Source: Dermacentor variabilis (taxonomy: Eukaryota; Arthropoda; Arachnida; Ixodida; Ixodidae). From it: 64,000 nt of DNA. Shown in pieces: positions 1 to 10,830 of this stretch. The stretch lies in the NCBI RefSeq assembly GCF_050947875.1, contig NC_134570.1, positions 102,528,122 through 102,592,121 on the forward strand, in the 5' to 3' direction. Position numbers and translations under genes: made by a program. The first letter of the stretch is position 1. Every line of letters begins with the position of its first letter. The notes below the pieces were generated by a model. The model was not told the origin of the DNA, searched no databases, and saw nothing but the letters and a program-made list of their open reading frames with translations.

Positions 1-126
1 TGCGAAACAAAGATTTCCTCTTTATAAGGTGTCTTCCGTCTACTTAATCAAATTGTATGTGGCACGCATTCATGGAGGCATGAAAAAACCGTTCGCAATC
101 ATTTTAACTATATAAACGATGCCGCA

Positions 127-555
127 CTAAGATTGTGCAAGATTAAGCAGAACAAGAAACAAAACAAGTAGCACAGCCAGCGTTGTGCGTACCAGAAAGC
201 GTTCAAAATGCGCGCCCCAAAACCGAAACCGGAAGATGGTAATCCCTTCTGCGTGGTGCGCTACAGTCACTTCGGCCGCTGGGCTGTATGGGAGTGTCCG
301 CTTTTGTTGAATGTCTTCCTCTATGATGTGGCATGCATTCGTTAAAAGAACCTTCGAATGACACCTTTTCCGGTAGTTTTTATTTTCTTCGATTTTGACC
401 ATCCCCGGCCAATTCTCAATGACTGGAGAGGAGCCAAGGGCATTGAGAATAGTACGACGACGAGAACCTGACGACGACGTGGCTTTCAATATGGCATAGG
501 TATTTGGATGGAGCTTATCTGCAAGACAACAACCAACCAGAAGCAGCAGCAACAT
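127..555 (-). CDS. Possible small secreted, GPI-anchor-like protein (hypothetical)
   Basis: This is a 142-codon open frame that I do not recognise. It opens with a hydrophobic stretch (MLLLLLVGCCLA, then charged residues) that looks like a short signal peptide. It ends with a hydrophobic stretch of about 18 residues right before the stop (TTLAVLLVLFLVLLNLAQS). Together these resemble a secreted protein with a GPI-attachment or membrane tail. The middle (about residues 13-120) is polar with two isolated cysteines. The bases before the Asp-Lys are also a good splice acceptor (pyrimidine-rich, TTGCAG at about 510-515 on the minus strand), so the signal-like part could instead be intron and the rest an internal or last exon. 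I see no TATA box or clear poly(A) signal next to it. It could equally be a chance frame. Confidence 0.25.
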   Translation of the reverse strand: MLLLLLVGCCLADKLHPNTYAILKATSSSGSRRRTILNALGSSPVIENWPGMVKIEENKNYRKRCHSKVLLTNACHIIEEDIQQKRTLPYSPAAEVTVAHHAEGITIFRFRFWGAHFERFLVRTTLAVLLVLFLVLLNLAQS

Positions 556-1990
556 CAGCCATCAGCAGAAGCAGCAGCGGCTGCTGGAAATACGAAGCAA
601 AAGGCAAACGATGTTTTGCTCCAATAAATGAGAATATGGTCATCAGTAGTAAATAGGAACCAACTTTTTTTACAATCCCTTTATCATAAGCCACTGATTT
701 TTGAGTAATTTATACTTTTGTCAAATCTAAAATACTTATCCAGTTTTACAGCAACGAACCTAGTGTGATCAGTACTTGCGGTAATTCGTTGCGTCGATCC
801 ATTCCGAAACATTTGCGTGAAGGAAAAAATATGTTTTAGCCATAATAATTCTAGATAATCTTTTTCTCTCACCGGCTTAGAACGCTGCTAGCATCGCTAT
901 TAAACTTAAAAATAAAAAAGTCCATGTCTTTCGCAGAACAAATACAGTTGTGTCAGAACACTGCAAGCATTCTTGTTTATGTATATATATATATATATAT
1001 AAAGGATAAAACAGGACCAAGGACTGGCCCTTGTGGGCCAACGGTATTATATTATTTACGGCCGCGACGCAATTCTGGAAATACCGAAAAGCTTCTCTCT
1101 ACAAAAAAGGTCGGTGCGTATTAGTTGTAAAGCGGAAATATTGACACCGATAACATTCAGTTTTCATACGAGAAACAACAATTATTTTTTGAAACTTTAG
1201 AATAATCTGCAAATCATATATGAACTAGGTTAAGGTGGCCAGTGACAATTCCTATGCATCTTTTAGGAAACATAAAGCTAATATAGTGTAAAAGACTCTC
1301 CTGAAAGCGAATTGATTGGACCGTAAAACGTTGTACTTTGATAGGTAACCTGCTATGTTTATGGCTAATGCTTCCTCTATTTGCTCTGACAAAAGCAATA
1401 GAGTGAGGGGAGGACGATAGGACTATAATTTGGGGGCGCGTATATATCACGTATTTGAATACTTGTATTGCTTTCAGCACTACTTATGCTGCACTTGTGC
1501 CGCATTGTATGCATGCATGGCCTAAAAACGTTCCAATTATATCGTAAAGGACGACGCTACAGCAGTATATTTTTATACATGAAATGTATGCGTGAGGATT
1601 GAATTTAGAGGGTAAGTTTGTAGAAAATGCAATCCCTGTAAATATAGACCCTCCAGAAGTGCCGATACTGCTGCACAGTCTTATATAGGTTGAGCTATTA
1701 TCATCCAAGCAATCTGCCAGTTACCAGAACACAAATTAGTGAACAGCGAAATCCACAGCAAGTCAAAGCATTGCTCAGTACGTTAGCGAGCTGGTTAGAC
1801 AAAAGCTCAGCACTAACGAGATCTCACAAAGTCTGCTGTTCTGCTAATGAACAGACAAAGAGCAGACAAGGAGTACCATTGCTTAAACGTCGTCAGTGCT
1901 TCGCTATTGCTATGCCATCTTGAACTTTTGCACTGCTGGGAAGGCTTACATGGCTATAGTACCCAATATTAGGCTTTTCTTGCATGTTTG
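556..1990. other. Intergenic stretch, no gene recognised
   Basis: AT-rich sequence between the hypothetical frame and the first cuticle gene. It holds a short AT dinucleotide run at about 981-1002. The open frames here are short, lack recognisable domains and are not preferred to chance. Confidence 0.6.
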
Positions 1991-2047
1991 CTTCAAGGAG
2001 CCGTATCTGCGGAAATACACATGATATAGCTTAGTTGGCGGAAGCAG

Positions 2048-2053
2048 TTTATT
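2048..2053 (-). terminator. Poly(A) signal of the 2151-3505 cuticle gene
   Basis: AATAAA on the minus strand, 98-103 nt into the stop-bearing last exon. It occupies the same place, within a similar 3' UTR, as in the other three cuticle genes, where AATAAA is followed by a CTNCTTCC- or CTTCTTG-like sequence. Confidence 0.8.
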
Positions 2054-2150
2054 TTCCAGTAACAATCCGTACACTTAATTGACGCATTGAAGACTGCTTC
2101 TCCGTTGCTCTGTACACTGGATTCTTTCAGACGGCCTCGAACAAGAAAAT

Positions 2151-3505
2151 TTCTGCAAGAACAAGAAAACATAGTTGTTAGTGGGAAAGGAGAGTTCAAA
2201 AGCGGCATTGAAATAAAAAAGAAAGTGAAAATAAAGTAGAACTTACACTTCTTCTTGCGGAGCAGGGTGGAGTAGCTGAGAGGAGAGCCAAGGCCGTAGC
2301 CGTAGTTCAGGCCGTAGCCGAGGAGGCCGTGACCGTAACCGTAGCTGCCAACACCGTAGCCGAGGGAGCCAACACCGTAACCGTAGTAGGCTGGGGCAGT
2401 GTGAGCAACACCGTAGGTAGCGACGGCTGGGGCAGCGTGGGCGACGTGAGCAACGCCGTAGGTGGCCACCGCTGGGGCAGCGTGGGCAACGTGGGAAACG
2501 CCGTAAGTAGCGACGGCTGGGGCAGCGTGAGCAACGGTGGTAACAGCTGGGGCAGCGTGGACAGCGGTCACGGCTGGGGCAGCGGCGTAGCTGGCGACAA
2601 GTGGAGCCGACTGGACAACCTTGGTGACAGCTGGAGCAGCGTAAGTGGCGACACGAGTGACGGCTGGGGCGGCAGCGTAGGTCTGAACAACTGGAGCGGC
2701 CTGCACCACCCTGGTGACAGCTGGGGCGGCAGCAACGACTTGAGCAGAACGGACAACGCTGGTCACGGCTGGGGCAGCAGCGTAGGTGGCGACGGCTGGA
2801 GCGGCGTGGACAGCGGTAACGGCGGGGGCAGCGTGGACTGCGGTCACAGCTGGAGCAGCGTGGTAGGTGGAAACGGTGCGGGTAACAGCTGGGGCAGCGA
2901 CAGCGTAGCTAGCGGCTGGGGCGTATCCGTATCCGTAACCAACACCATAGCCAGTGAGGCCAGAGTAGCCGACTCCATGGGAAAGGCCATAATGGGAGAG
3001 ACCCAGGCCACCATAGCCGAGACCGCCATAGCCGAGGCTTCCGTAGCCTAGGCCGTAACCGAGGTTGCTCGCGAGGTTGTAACCTCCAGCAATGTGTCCA
3101 GCGAAGGCGCTGGTGGCCAAGGCGAGGACGATGCAGGCACGCAGCTGAGAGATCAAAAACAATTTCGGCATGAAAAAAGTGCATCTAACGGCACCAAAAT
3201 AGTGCGCTTAATTGTTTCGTTTTCTTTTCGTTGCCTCATGGAATAAAGTTATTTTAATTGATTGTTCCTAATTGGACGGGTATGTTCATTTTTTGTCTTC
3301 ATTTAAAGAACTCCTTACAGAGAGTGCACTAAGAAGATTAGGAGGTAAGAGTCTCTACAATAGAACGAAACGTTTTCCCAGCCTTAAGCATTTTCGGGTA
3401 ATCTTGCAAAAAGTAATAGTAAGCTTGAAATCATTTTCCTTGAGACATTTTTGAAGTGTTTCCAGTTTCCACACAAGAGTGAACATTTCATTGCTGACTT
3501 ACCAT
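2151..3505 (-). CDS. AAPAV-repeat cuticle protein, 300 aa (gene 1)
   Basis: This is a structural protein of the exoskeleton, inferred from composition; no chitin-binding R&R domain is visible. The coding parts are 3505-3503 (ATG only), 3144-2247 and 2152-2151 (AA of TAA). Donor GTAAG directly follows the ATG. Exon 2 begins after TCTCAG with Leu-Arg-Ala-Cys. The stop is T|AA across a 94-bp intron. The joined start gives the signal peptide MLRACIVLALATSAFA, cleaved before GH. After it come a Gly/Tyr/Leu-rich block (about residues 17-75), tandem AAPAV modules with His, Tyr, Thr-Arg-Val or Val-Gln-Ser spacers (about 75-260), a second GYG-rich block, and the basic end LLRKKK. The upstream Met in MPKLFLISQ is intronic and should not be taken as the start. 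It is the only cuticle gene here on the minus strand. Confidence 0.9.
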
Positions 3506-3574
3506 GGTGGTGGTCCTAGTCCGATGGAGGAGAAGAAACTTCTGATTTCGGTCTCAGAGGAGTGGCCTTTTATA
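3503..3574 (-). promoter_or_regulatory. Core promoter and exon 1 of gene 1
   Basis: TATAAAA on the minus strand at 3574-3568. Transcription probably begins near 3543. The 5' UTR contains TCAGAAGTTTCTTCTCCTCC and CTAGGACCACCACC and is almost identical to those of the genes at 23304 and 34240. Exon 1 ends with the start codon at 3505-3503, followed by GTAAGTC. Confidence 0.85.
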
Positions 3575-3784
3575 CCCGAGTGTTCAGTTCGACAAGAAGT
3601 CAGAAGCCGGACTTTTCGAGTGGCGAGGGAATCATATTTAAATTCTTCAGTAACATGAAGCAGGAAAAGCCCGGGCTCTCGCATTAAGTAAAAGCTTTGC
3701 TATTTTTCACTGTCTTTTTTTTACGTACTATAGAGCGCAAGGGCAAGAGCTATTCACTTGTTTTTCTTCCACGCTGCTTTTGTA

Positions 3785-3870
3785 TGCAAGGCTCGATTAC
3801 AAAAATTCTTTCCAGTGGGTCAGTACTCAAACATTCAGTAAAACTCTACTTTGAATACCGTGAACTGCCA
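3785..3870 (-). promoter_or_regulatory. Conserved upstream block of the cuticle genes
   Basis: On the minus strand this region reads like the blocks upstream of the other three genes: ACGGTATTCAAAG, then CTGAATGTTT, then GTACTGAC, and further in GCTCTTGCCC at about 3740. It lies about 310-365 bp before the ATG, the same distance as in the other copies. I infer a shared enhancer or promoter-proximal element. Confidence 0.6.
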
Positions 3871-4187
3871 TGAAGAGTAAACTTAGGATGCTTTCATGAG
3901 TGTTGCATAACCGGCGGCCGAAATAGACGTGCGATGCTTTTTTATCAGTATCAGACCTGTGTCGACAGCCAGGGTAAGGAATTCATATTGCTACCTTAAA
4001 TTTGAGCCAAGTGCAGGGCTTTTGCACGAAGAAGAAATGGGTGGAGGAAAGTTGGATGTTTCGCTGCTTTGTGAAGAAGGGCAGCTACTAAGAGGAAGCT
4101 AGACATGCGCTGTATTTTCTGCCCCAGGCGGCATGGTTCATGCGTCTCACTTTCTAATAAGCAGAAGTACATATAAAGAATACACCC
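3871..4187. other. Intergenic stretch, nothing recognised
   Basis: Sequence between the gene 1 upstream region and the first SINE. No domain-bearing frame or clear repeat is seen. Confidence 0.5.
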
Positions 4188-4201
4188 TACAATGCAGGAC
4201 A

Positions 4202-4434
4202 AAAAACATTAAATTATGGGGTTTAACGTGGCAAAACCACTTTCTGATTATGAGGCAGTGGGGGACTCCAGAAATTTCCGCCAGCTGGGGGCTCTTCAAC
4301 GTGCTCCTAAACTTAAGTACACCGGTGTTGTCGCATTTCGCCCCCATCGAAATGCAGCCGCCATGGCCGGGATTCGATCCCGCGACCTCGTGCCCAGCAG
4401 TCCAGCACCATAACCACTTAGCAGCGACGGCGGG
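4202..4434 (-). repeat. tRNA-headed SINE with perfect 14-bp target duplication
   Basis: Read on the minus strand, the element starts with a tRNA-like head (A box like TGGTTATGGTGC, B box GGGATCGAATCCC) and ends in TAATGTTTTT. The body carries GCATTTCGCCCCCATCGAAA and AACGTG...CACTTTCTGATTATG, shared with the copies at 47381, 13931 and 48012. It is bounded by TACAATGCAGGACA at 4188-4201 and 4435-4448. Family identity (resembling the tick Ruka type) is from memory; the structure and duplication are seen directly. Confidence 0.85.
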
Positions 4435-4834
4435 TACAATGCAGGACAGTGGAATAAAGGAAAATCTGAAACCATATTTTTTTTAGATAACAATTGTATG
4501 GACACTGCAATCGAAATTTCGTCCATGACATCGTGTTCCGCATATATTGAAGTCTCTACCGGCAACTTAGTTGTGCTTCTGCGATGCAATTACTGGCCCT
4601 GTACGGCTTGCTAAAGCATTTGAGTGTGCTAAGAATTATAGGCGTAGCCGCGTACGTCGCGGCCGCGATACCCATACATTAAGAACACCATCCTACAAGT
4701 TCAAGTCCAACACGAAAGCTTGCTATCGCAGTCAATGCGTCGCTCGTTAGAGAAAATTGCATTATTTTATTTCTTCGTGCCAACGCGAATAAGACGCATT
4801 CGCGGAATCAGGCGGTCGTTATATAGTAGCTTAC

Positions 4835-5939
4835 ACTCTAAGAAAAATCCCGGGGAAGACGGGAGTAACTGCGCCGTTAGTCCTAAAAAGGGCGCTTTCG
4901 TCCCTCAAAGGACTAACTGCATGAATGTGCGTGCCGTGTGCAAATTTCGGAGAGTAAATGTTTAGTCCCTGCTCGGAAAGAGAGCAATGGGAGGACGAAC
5001 GGCAACAGTTACTCCCCAGGCACTTCGCTGTTTTCGTCCGTGTCATGGAGCGATGCGGCGAAAATGGTATTGTCTATAAATCGTGAATGGTTCGAAGTTC
5101 GTGCATTGTCTATTGAGCTACATGCAAAGCAGCACCTTGCCTCTTCGTGAGAAAATTACGTGAAACTTAAAACTGGAATGTGAAGAGGCATGCCCTTCGT
5201 GCGCACCCCATAAGTGAGCGATACACATTGAACGCGCAAGTCATTGATAGACGGCTAGATTTTCTTGGTCAATAGTACCTAAGTTCCTTCCGTTTGAAGG
5301 AGGTTGCGAACTGAAGCGATGTGTAGCTCAAACGGCACACGCTAAGTGACAGAGAAATTGCCCTTCTCTGTCGTCTTCGGTGCCCCGTTTGAGCTCGCTA
5401 CACGTATTCATGGCGTAGTGCCTCAGTTTAAATCGCCCTAAGAATACTCGGGCTGATTTCTTTTCGCAGTCGCTTATGGTTGCAAGTACACTCAACGTTA
5501 GACTCTCACTGCATAGCTTGCACGAAATACGGAGTCAGTTTTATATTGCCGCACTTGTGTTCCCATGCTTAACCTTCTCTTAATATCCCGCCTTATCAAC
5601 CAAGCGCGTGGTGCAGTGGTTAGAGTACCGGACTCCTGAGCGAGATTCGAATCCTGCTCTCGGGCACGTGTTTTTTTTTCAGCTCATAAATTTTTTATTA
5701 GGGTATAAGTGCCCAATTTAATTAATTCCACCTTTGCGGAGCATCGGAACGAATTACCGTTATTCCCTTGAGGACCATCGGGCAGGGGCAACTGTTAGTC
5801 CCCGAAGGAGTAAGCGCATGGGGAGTAACAGTTCATCCCATGTCAGTTCGTCCCCAAAAGGACTAATGGTTGTGGCAAATCAGTTAGTCTCCAAAAGGAC
5901 TAACCTCCCTACCCCTTTTAGTACTTTTTTTCTTAGAGT
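4835..5939. mobile_element. MITE-like element with 13-bp terminal inverted repeats
   Basis: ACTCTAAGAAAAA at 4835-4847 is matched by its exact reverse complement at 5927-5939. Both ends contain many copies of GTTAGTCC or GGACTAAC and of GTTACTCCCC or GGGGAGTAAC, often as near-palindromes. About 600 bp in the middle (about 5100-5740) lacks these motifs and includes a tRNA-like SINE, so it is probably a later insertion. No transposase is visible, which fits a non-autonomous DNA element. A target duplication was not identified. Confidence 0.6.
5608..5730 (+). repeat. tRNA-derived SINE fragment
   Basis: A tRNA-like head contains TGGTGCAGTGGTTAGAG (A box) and GATTCGAATCC (B box). It is followed by a T-rich run and AT-rich body. 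It is not a functional tRNA gene, because no proper acceptor stem is formed. It sits inside the MITE-like element. Confidence 0.55.
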
Positions 5940-6800
5940 CTAGGTCCATTTATTGTTTACTTTCCAGTTCAGGAACTCCACTGGAAGGTTGCAGTGGTTT
6001 AAAGCGCGCAATCAGTAGTTTCGGAAACCCTCACGACGTCAATGCCCTCTTCTCTTCCTTTCGAGAGGTAATAATGACATGTTACGTTATCAATTCGTCA
6101 GGGCCACTCGTTCACCAATGTGTGGAGGTGGACGGCAGCAATTTATCGAAAAATAAAGGAACTGGGGTCGCAAGGAGGTGGAAAGGAGAATTAGGCTATA
6201 AAAATATTTCGCCTAATGTTACCCGAGTATTGAATCCTACAAAACAGATTTCCTAAGAAGGATTCTAAGAAATAAATTTTCAAAATTTGTGTGCAGTCTG
6301 GTTTTCCCTTGTGGCGCTGCGCTAACTTCCTTATTCTACAAATGTATTTGAGTTATTCGTCATTATATGAGAGCGTATTCTAGTGGCAAACCAGCTCTCA
6401 CTTACAGAGGATTCACCGAAGGGAGCAATCTTTTGCTTACTAGTCATTCGTGAACAGCACTTTGTGTGCACGAATGAATGCACATAGGACTTTAGTTGAG
6501 ACAGGGAGTACAATAATCAAATTGTTACAATTTACCCGAACGCGCACAATAGTCTACGGAACCGCTTTCGTACTGCGCCCCCCTCCGAACGCGGCCACTG
6601 CAACAAATGCTCGAATCGCAGCATAAGTTCTACGGCGTTTCTTCAGGCAAGAAATGGCTAGGAGTACTGGAAGCGCCATCTCAATTACAGTGAGCCAACT
6701 TGTCGCTGAAAAGGGCGTGTGCGCAGAAGGCGAGATCAAGTGGTGCGACCATAAAATTGAATAGAATTCCTGTATTTTAAGTGCCATAAGAGAAAAAAAA
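5940..6800. other. Intergenic stretch, nothing recognised
   Basis: AT-rich sequence with only short open frames and no recognisable repeats or domains. Confidence 0.5.
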
Positions 6801-6804
6801 GTTG

Positions 6805-6905
6805 AGAATAAGTTTGACCACCTGGTATTCTTTAACTGGAATGCATGGGCGCTCTTGCATTTCGCCTGCATCAAAATGCGGACGTCGTGACAGAGGTAGA
6901 ACCCG
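6805..6905 (-). repeat. Decayed SINE fragment
   Basis: It contains TTGACCACCTGG, TTCTTTAAC and GCATTTCGCC-TGCATCAAAATGCGG-like segments matching the body of the SINE at 47381-47620. The tRNA-like head is missing or unrecognisable. Confidence 0.5.
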
Positions 6906-8284
6906 TAAGCGAAATGGCTACCGCGGCCCCATTAACGACGTGTGTGTTAATATCCCTGCCATCTAGATTTGTCTCCTTCTCCTTATACTACGTTAGCGGG
7001 GCCATTACCATAACTTAAGAGAAAAGAGCGCCAGGTATCATCAAATGCGAAAACGCGGAAATGTACACAGCTTATCATGGGTAGTGTGTACTGAAGGAAA
7101 CAATTATTTATTATGCTCAGTTGACGACCGCAACCCATTAAATGATTCCTCCATTCGGCTTTCTCCAGCGTTTCATAATAGGTTTACAGCAACTTTAGCT
7201 CGACCCAAATTATTAAAAAACAGTCCACACAGTAGCATTCCCTATAACTGTTCGTTTTCTCAACAGGCTTCTCAATTACATAATCACAGCGCTGTGTGCA
7301 AAATACAAAGGTCTCACTTCTCATCCTTCTCATAAATTTGCCGTATCAAGTGAGAATTGCTCCAATATATAGTATTTCCCAAGCACATAACGAAACCGAG
7401 GCGTTCCGAACGCATGTCTTTGCTTTTTGTGTCGAATAAGATTGCGCCTCCAGGAATCGTCGTGCTCCGGCGTCGTTGCTCAAGCTGGCTCATTGCGAAC
7501 GTTACCAAGCACAGTAAGTTAATTAATTTTAGTAAATATATTTTTTTTTGCGATGACAATTTTTTATTTTGCTTAAGTACGTGCTTGCGTGCACGAATTC
7601 TGAGTATGTGATAGCTGCAACAGATAATTCATTTAGGAAAGCGACACCGTGCAATAGCGGACACAGTATCGCTTTGTGTGAACTTCACTCTTTGAATTAG
7701 AAGGTTAACGCCCTGCACGTGAATATATGTGTTTTTTCGAACGTATGATCTCGCAGCCCGGCTAGACATTGTCATGCTACGGCTTTCGTCACGCCGGACA
7801 TGGCAGGGGTCGGAATAGCATGGCGTCATAAAGCATTGTGCGCCGGTCTGCTACCTAGCATGCGCTGGTTCACCCCAGTGAGTACGACATGCGGCTTCTG
7901 ACCTTGGTGTCATGCTTTGGAAACTCACTACCGCCCACGCTTTTCCTTTTGAATTTATTCTGTTCTGCACACATTATTTTTCATGGTCGTTACACAGGCG
8001 AAGTTAAATCGCAGGCGAAAACTTGCGAGGACAAGGAATGCGCTCATAGCAGAGATGTGCGAGCGAGGGTGACGTGTTGTCTGTGCGATGCCTTCCCCCT
8101 CACACAACGGCCTTGCGTGCCAGCGTGGGAGCAGCGCGGCAACAGGCCAGCGGGCCTGATCTGCTATGTCGAGGTGCGCACGTGGAGAGGCGCCACAGCC
8201 CATCGCAATTGAGGTGCCCTTTTGCTGCCGCATACGCCGGCTTCTTCGCTCAGTGGGTCAGTCGATACTTTTGCGTCAATTATT
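6906..8284. other. Intergenic stretch, no gene recognised
   Basis: Mixed-composition sequence. The 8040-8230 part is GC-richer and has overlapping open frames on both strands, but none shows a domain, signal peptide or convincing splice sites. Confidence 0.5.
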
Positions 8285-8500
8285 TGTCCAGTAAGGGTAT
8301 GGCCAAGACAGAGCTTCCTGCGGTTCGCATCTAGAGCGACATAACGTAAAGCTGTTCCAAATTGTTTCTAATCCGTTTCAGCAATCAGCCATCCAGTATA
8401 GGCCCAAATTTTTACGAGCTGCCACTGCTTCGCCTGTCTTTCACACGACGCCATGAAACCAACGAGAACGCCCCATCTGATATGACGTGCGAGCACTAAT
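8285..8500 (-). repeat. Dispersed repeat, also at 20995-21215
   Basis: The reverse complement shares long runs with 20995-21215, including GGATTAGAAACAATTTGGAA, AGCTTTA-GTTAT and GATGCGAA. The copies are in opposite orientation. No coding capacity is seen, so the class is unknown. Confidence 0.65.
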
Positions 8501-9820
8501 TCTGCATGATTAGACCAAACAGAAGGATAATCATTCCTGATTTGTCACCTTTTTAGCCATTAGTTATCCACTATTAGTCAAAAGATTTCGCACTACGCCC
8601 CCTTCAGCTTTCTCTTATCGATGACACAAAACCACGAAAACTCACCACGTGAAACAGAAGTGTACGTCTTAAAAAAGCATTAAGGTGCCAAACAAAACAT
8701 CTTTTTTTTTTTGGGGGGGGGGGGAAGCCGTCCCGATACCAATACGAGACGTCTACCCACTGATCGCTGTGGCACTGGCTACTCGGAGCTGCCAGGGAGC
8801 ACAAGTTTGTTTTCGCGTAATAAAATTTTAACGTGACAATATAACGTTGCGCAAAGCCTTTTGTCACTTATAAACCATCGCTCTGGTTTATGGCTTATTT
8901 TTAATGTTCAACAGACATTACCTCAGACACTATTGTATTTTAACATTCCCTACTCGCGTGACCTGCAGTGACTATCACTACTGTAAGCGCCTGTGCTATA
9001 TGTGTTCTCCTTTATTCTTTCACATTTGCCAGCTTCCGCTTTCGCTGCTCCTTCGTTATTCATTTCTATGTTTCTGCCTCCTTTCTTAAGGGTAGGCAGG
9101 CGTTTTGCACCTTCCGGTAGCAGTTGCCAACCTGCTCCCTTCCCCTTTCCTGGCATGTCTACATATGTTTTCAAATAAAAAAACAATAATAACTTTTCTC
9201 TGACAATTCGCTTTAGTGGCATTTCTAACCTTCGGTTGCACGCCGTAGCGACTTTAGGCGAGCCACAGCCAGCTAAGCAAGGGTAAGCGGGACAATCCCT
9301 AACATCCGCACCCGATTCCTCATCCAGTTGTCTACTTTCGCTGCGCTGGGTCAGCCTCTACAAAATCCTCTCCAGTTCGGCCTGTTCCTCGCCTCTTGCC
9401 AGCCAATTAGATGAAAAAAAAAAGGGCCTGTCGATGTAAGCAGTGGTCTTCTCTTTCAAATAAAACAGCAGTTTCCTCCTATACACGAGGAGAGCGTTCG
9501 ACTGGACGGTTCAAAGAACACTACGGGTCACTGCCACATGCTTAAGTCCGCGGTTACTTAACTTTGATGTCCGTACACCCGGATAAAAAATGATTTGAAT
9601 AGTTCTACGTTATAGGGCCCATGATGCCTGGTATTTTATCTACCTAAGAATGCTGCTACAATAACAAACAGAATCTACCGACAAGTAGTTGCGTAAAATG
9701 TGCATTTACTGCTTCCGCCCTATTTATTACGTGGGCACTATTAGGCAACTGACCAAGAAAATCCGTCTGACAGTCTGTTGGTCCAACCATAGCTTGTAAC
9801 ACGATGTGTTCCATAACGGA
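8501..9820. other. Intergenic stretch, no gene recognised
   Basis: It has a T10-G9 homopolymer junction at about 8702-8724 and several weak open frames. Nothing supports a gene. Confidence 0.5.
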
Positions 9821-9821
9821 A

Positions 9822-9910
9822 ATACATTGTTGGCGGCGAGCTTCGAACCTACGACCCCACGCTCAGAAGCCGACTCTCTGAACCACTGGGCTAAATAACC
9901 ACATTTTTAT
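9822..9910 (-). repeat. tRNA-derived SINE head
   Basis: On the minus strand there is TAGCCCAGTGGTTCAGAG (A box), then GGTTCGAAGCTC (B box) about 30 nt on. No stable acceptor stem is seen, so this is a SINE relic rather than a tRNA gene. Confidence 0.5.
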
Positions 9911-10234
9911 GCGTTCATGGTATTTTTTTCAGTAAAGTACTACCCAGTCAGACATTCAGCAATTGTGCATAGTTACAGAATGGTGGGCAGAATGACAGTC
10001 ACACACAGAAGAGGCACTGCGCATACTTTAGGTGGAAATGCTTGTTCCGTTTCTCAAGGGCAGTAAGCACAAGAACTTCGTCAAAATGGAGTATCTGTCC
10101 TGTTTAACATCAAGTCCATCATAACCATGTATTAGGTGTAGAGTCACCTAGATAAATTTCACACTTGTAGGCACGACCGGTTCGGCGTTGCCATCCATCA
10201 TTCGCGCTTTCTACAAAGAGAATCGAATTCAAAT

Positions 10235-10830
10235 GGAGTCAAACTAATGGGTACAAGTAAATTCCCCTATGCTGTCCTTGCTGTCCTTGGTTTTTGACTT
10301 CTTATTATATGACTAATAAAAATCGTGTCCTCAGTTTCGTTTGTTCTCGTTATTACATAACGATACCTCTAATTGGGCAGCATTGATGCCTTCAGATAGC
10401 ACGTGTGGGTTTATTGCCGAGTTTCCTTCGCCCAAAAAGATCACGGACACGTGACGCCTGCACCAGAAAGTTTGCCCCACATCTGCCGTCAAGGCCACGA
10501 GTAGTAGCACTGGCTAACGTTCACAGACTAGCAGATATCTAGCAGATTATCTAGCAGATGAACATAAGGACGTCAAAAAGTAGGTACGAAAACGGCGCCA
10601 TGATAGTTCAATTGGTAAGAGCATCGCATGCGTAATGCGAAGACGTCCGTTCGTGCTCCCCCTGCGGCCAGCTTTTTTTATTTTGCACGCGCTTTAATTT
10701 TCATCTTTTATCACTACTTTAATTCAGTTATTCAGATGCAAGTGATTTCACCTCCGGTGTCCTTGGCGTTCTTGTTGGCTTCTTATGATGTGATTAATGA
10801 AAATAGGGCTCTCGGTTACCTTTCCTTTTG
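10235..10830. repeat. Composite of dispersed repeats with a tRNA-like head
   Basis: The 10598-10660 stretch reads like a tRNA head (TAGTTCAATTGGTAAGAGC, GTAATGCGAAG). Two direct tail copies flank it, at 10240-10350 and 10735-10830. Both contain a GTCCTTGG core, then CTTCTTAT-AT, GATTAATGAAAAT or GACTAATAAAAAT, and CTCGGTTAC or CTCAGTTTC. The same tail recurs at about 45905-46010. The middle (10368-10520) includes GATCACGGACACGTGACGCC, part of a repeat I associate with tick genomes. Confidence 0.5.

Noticed and set aside
10598..10670. tRNA gene
   Set aside because: The A-box-like and anticodon-like parts are good, but the acceptor stem and B box are damaged and a SINE-like repeat follows. The same holds for the other tRNA-like spots at 5620, 9830, 43040, 47200 and 58269.
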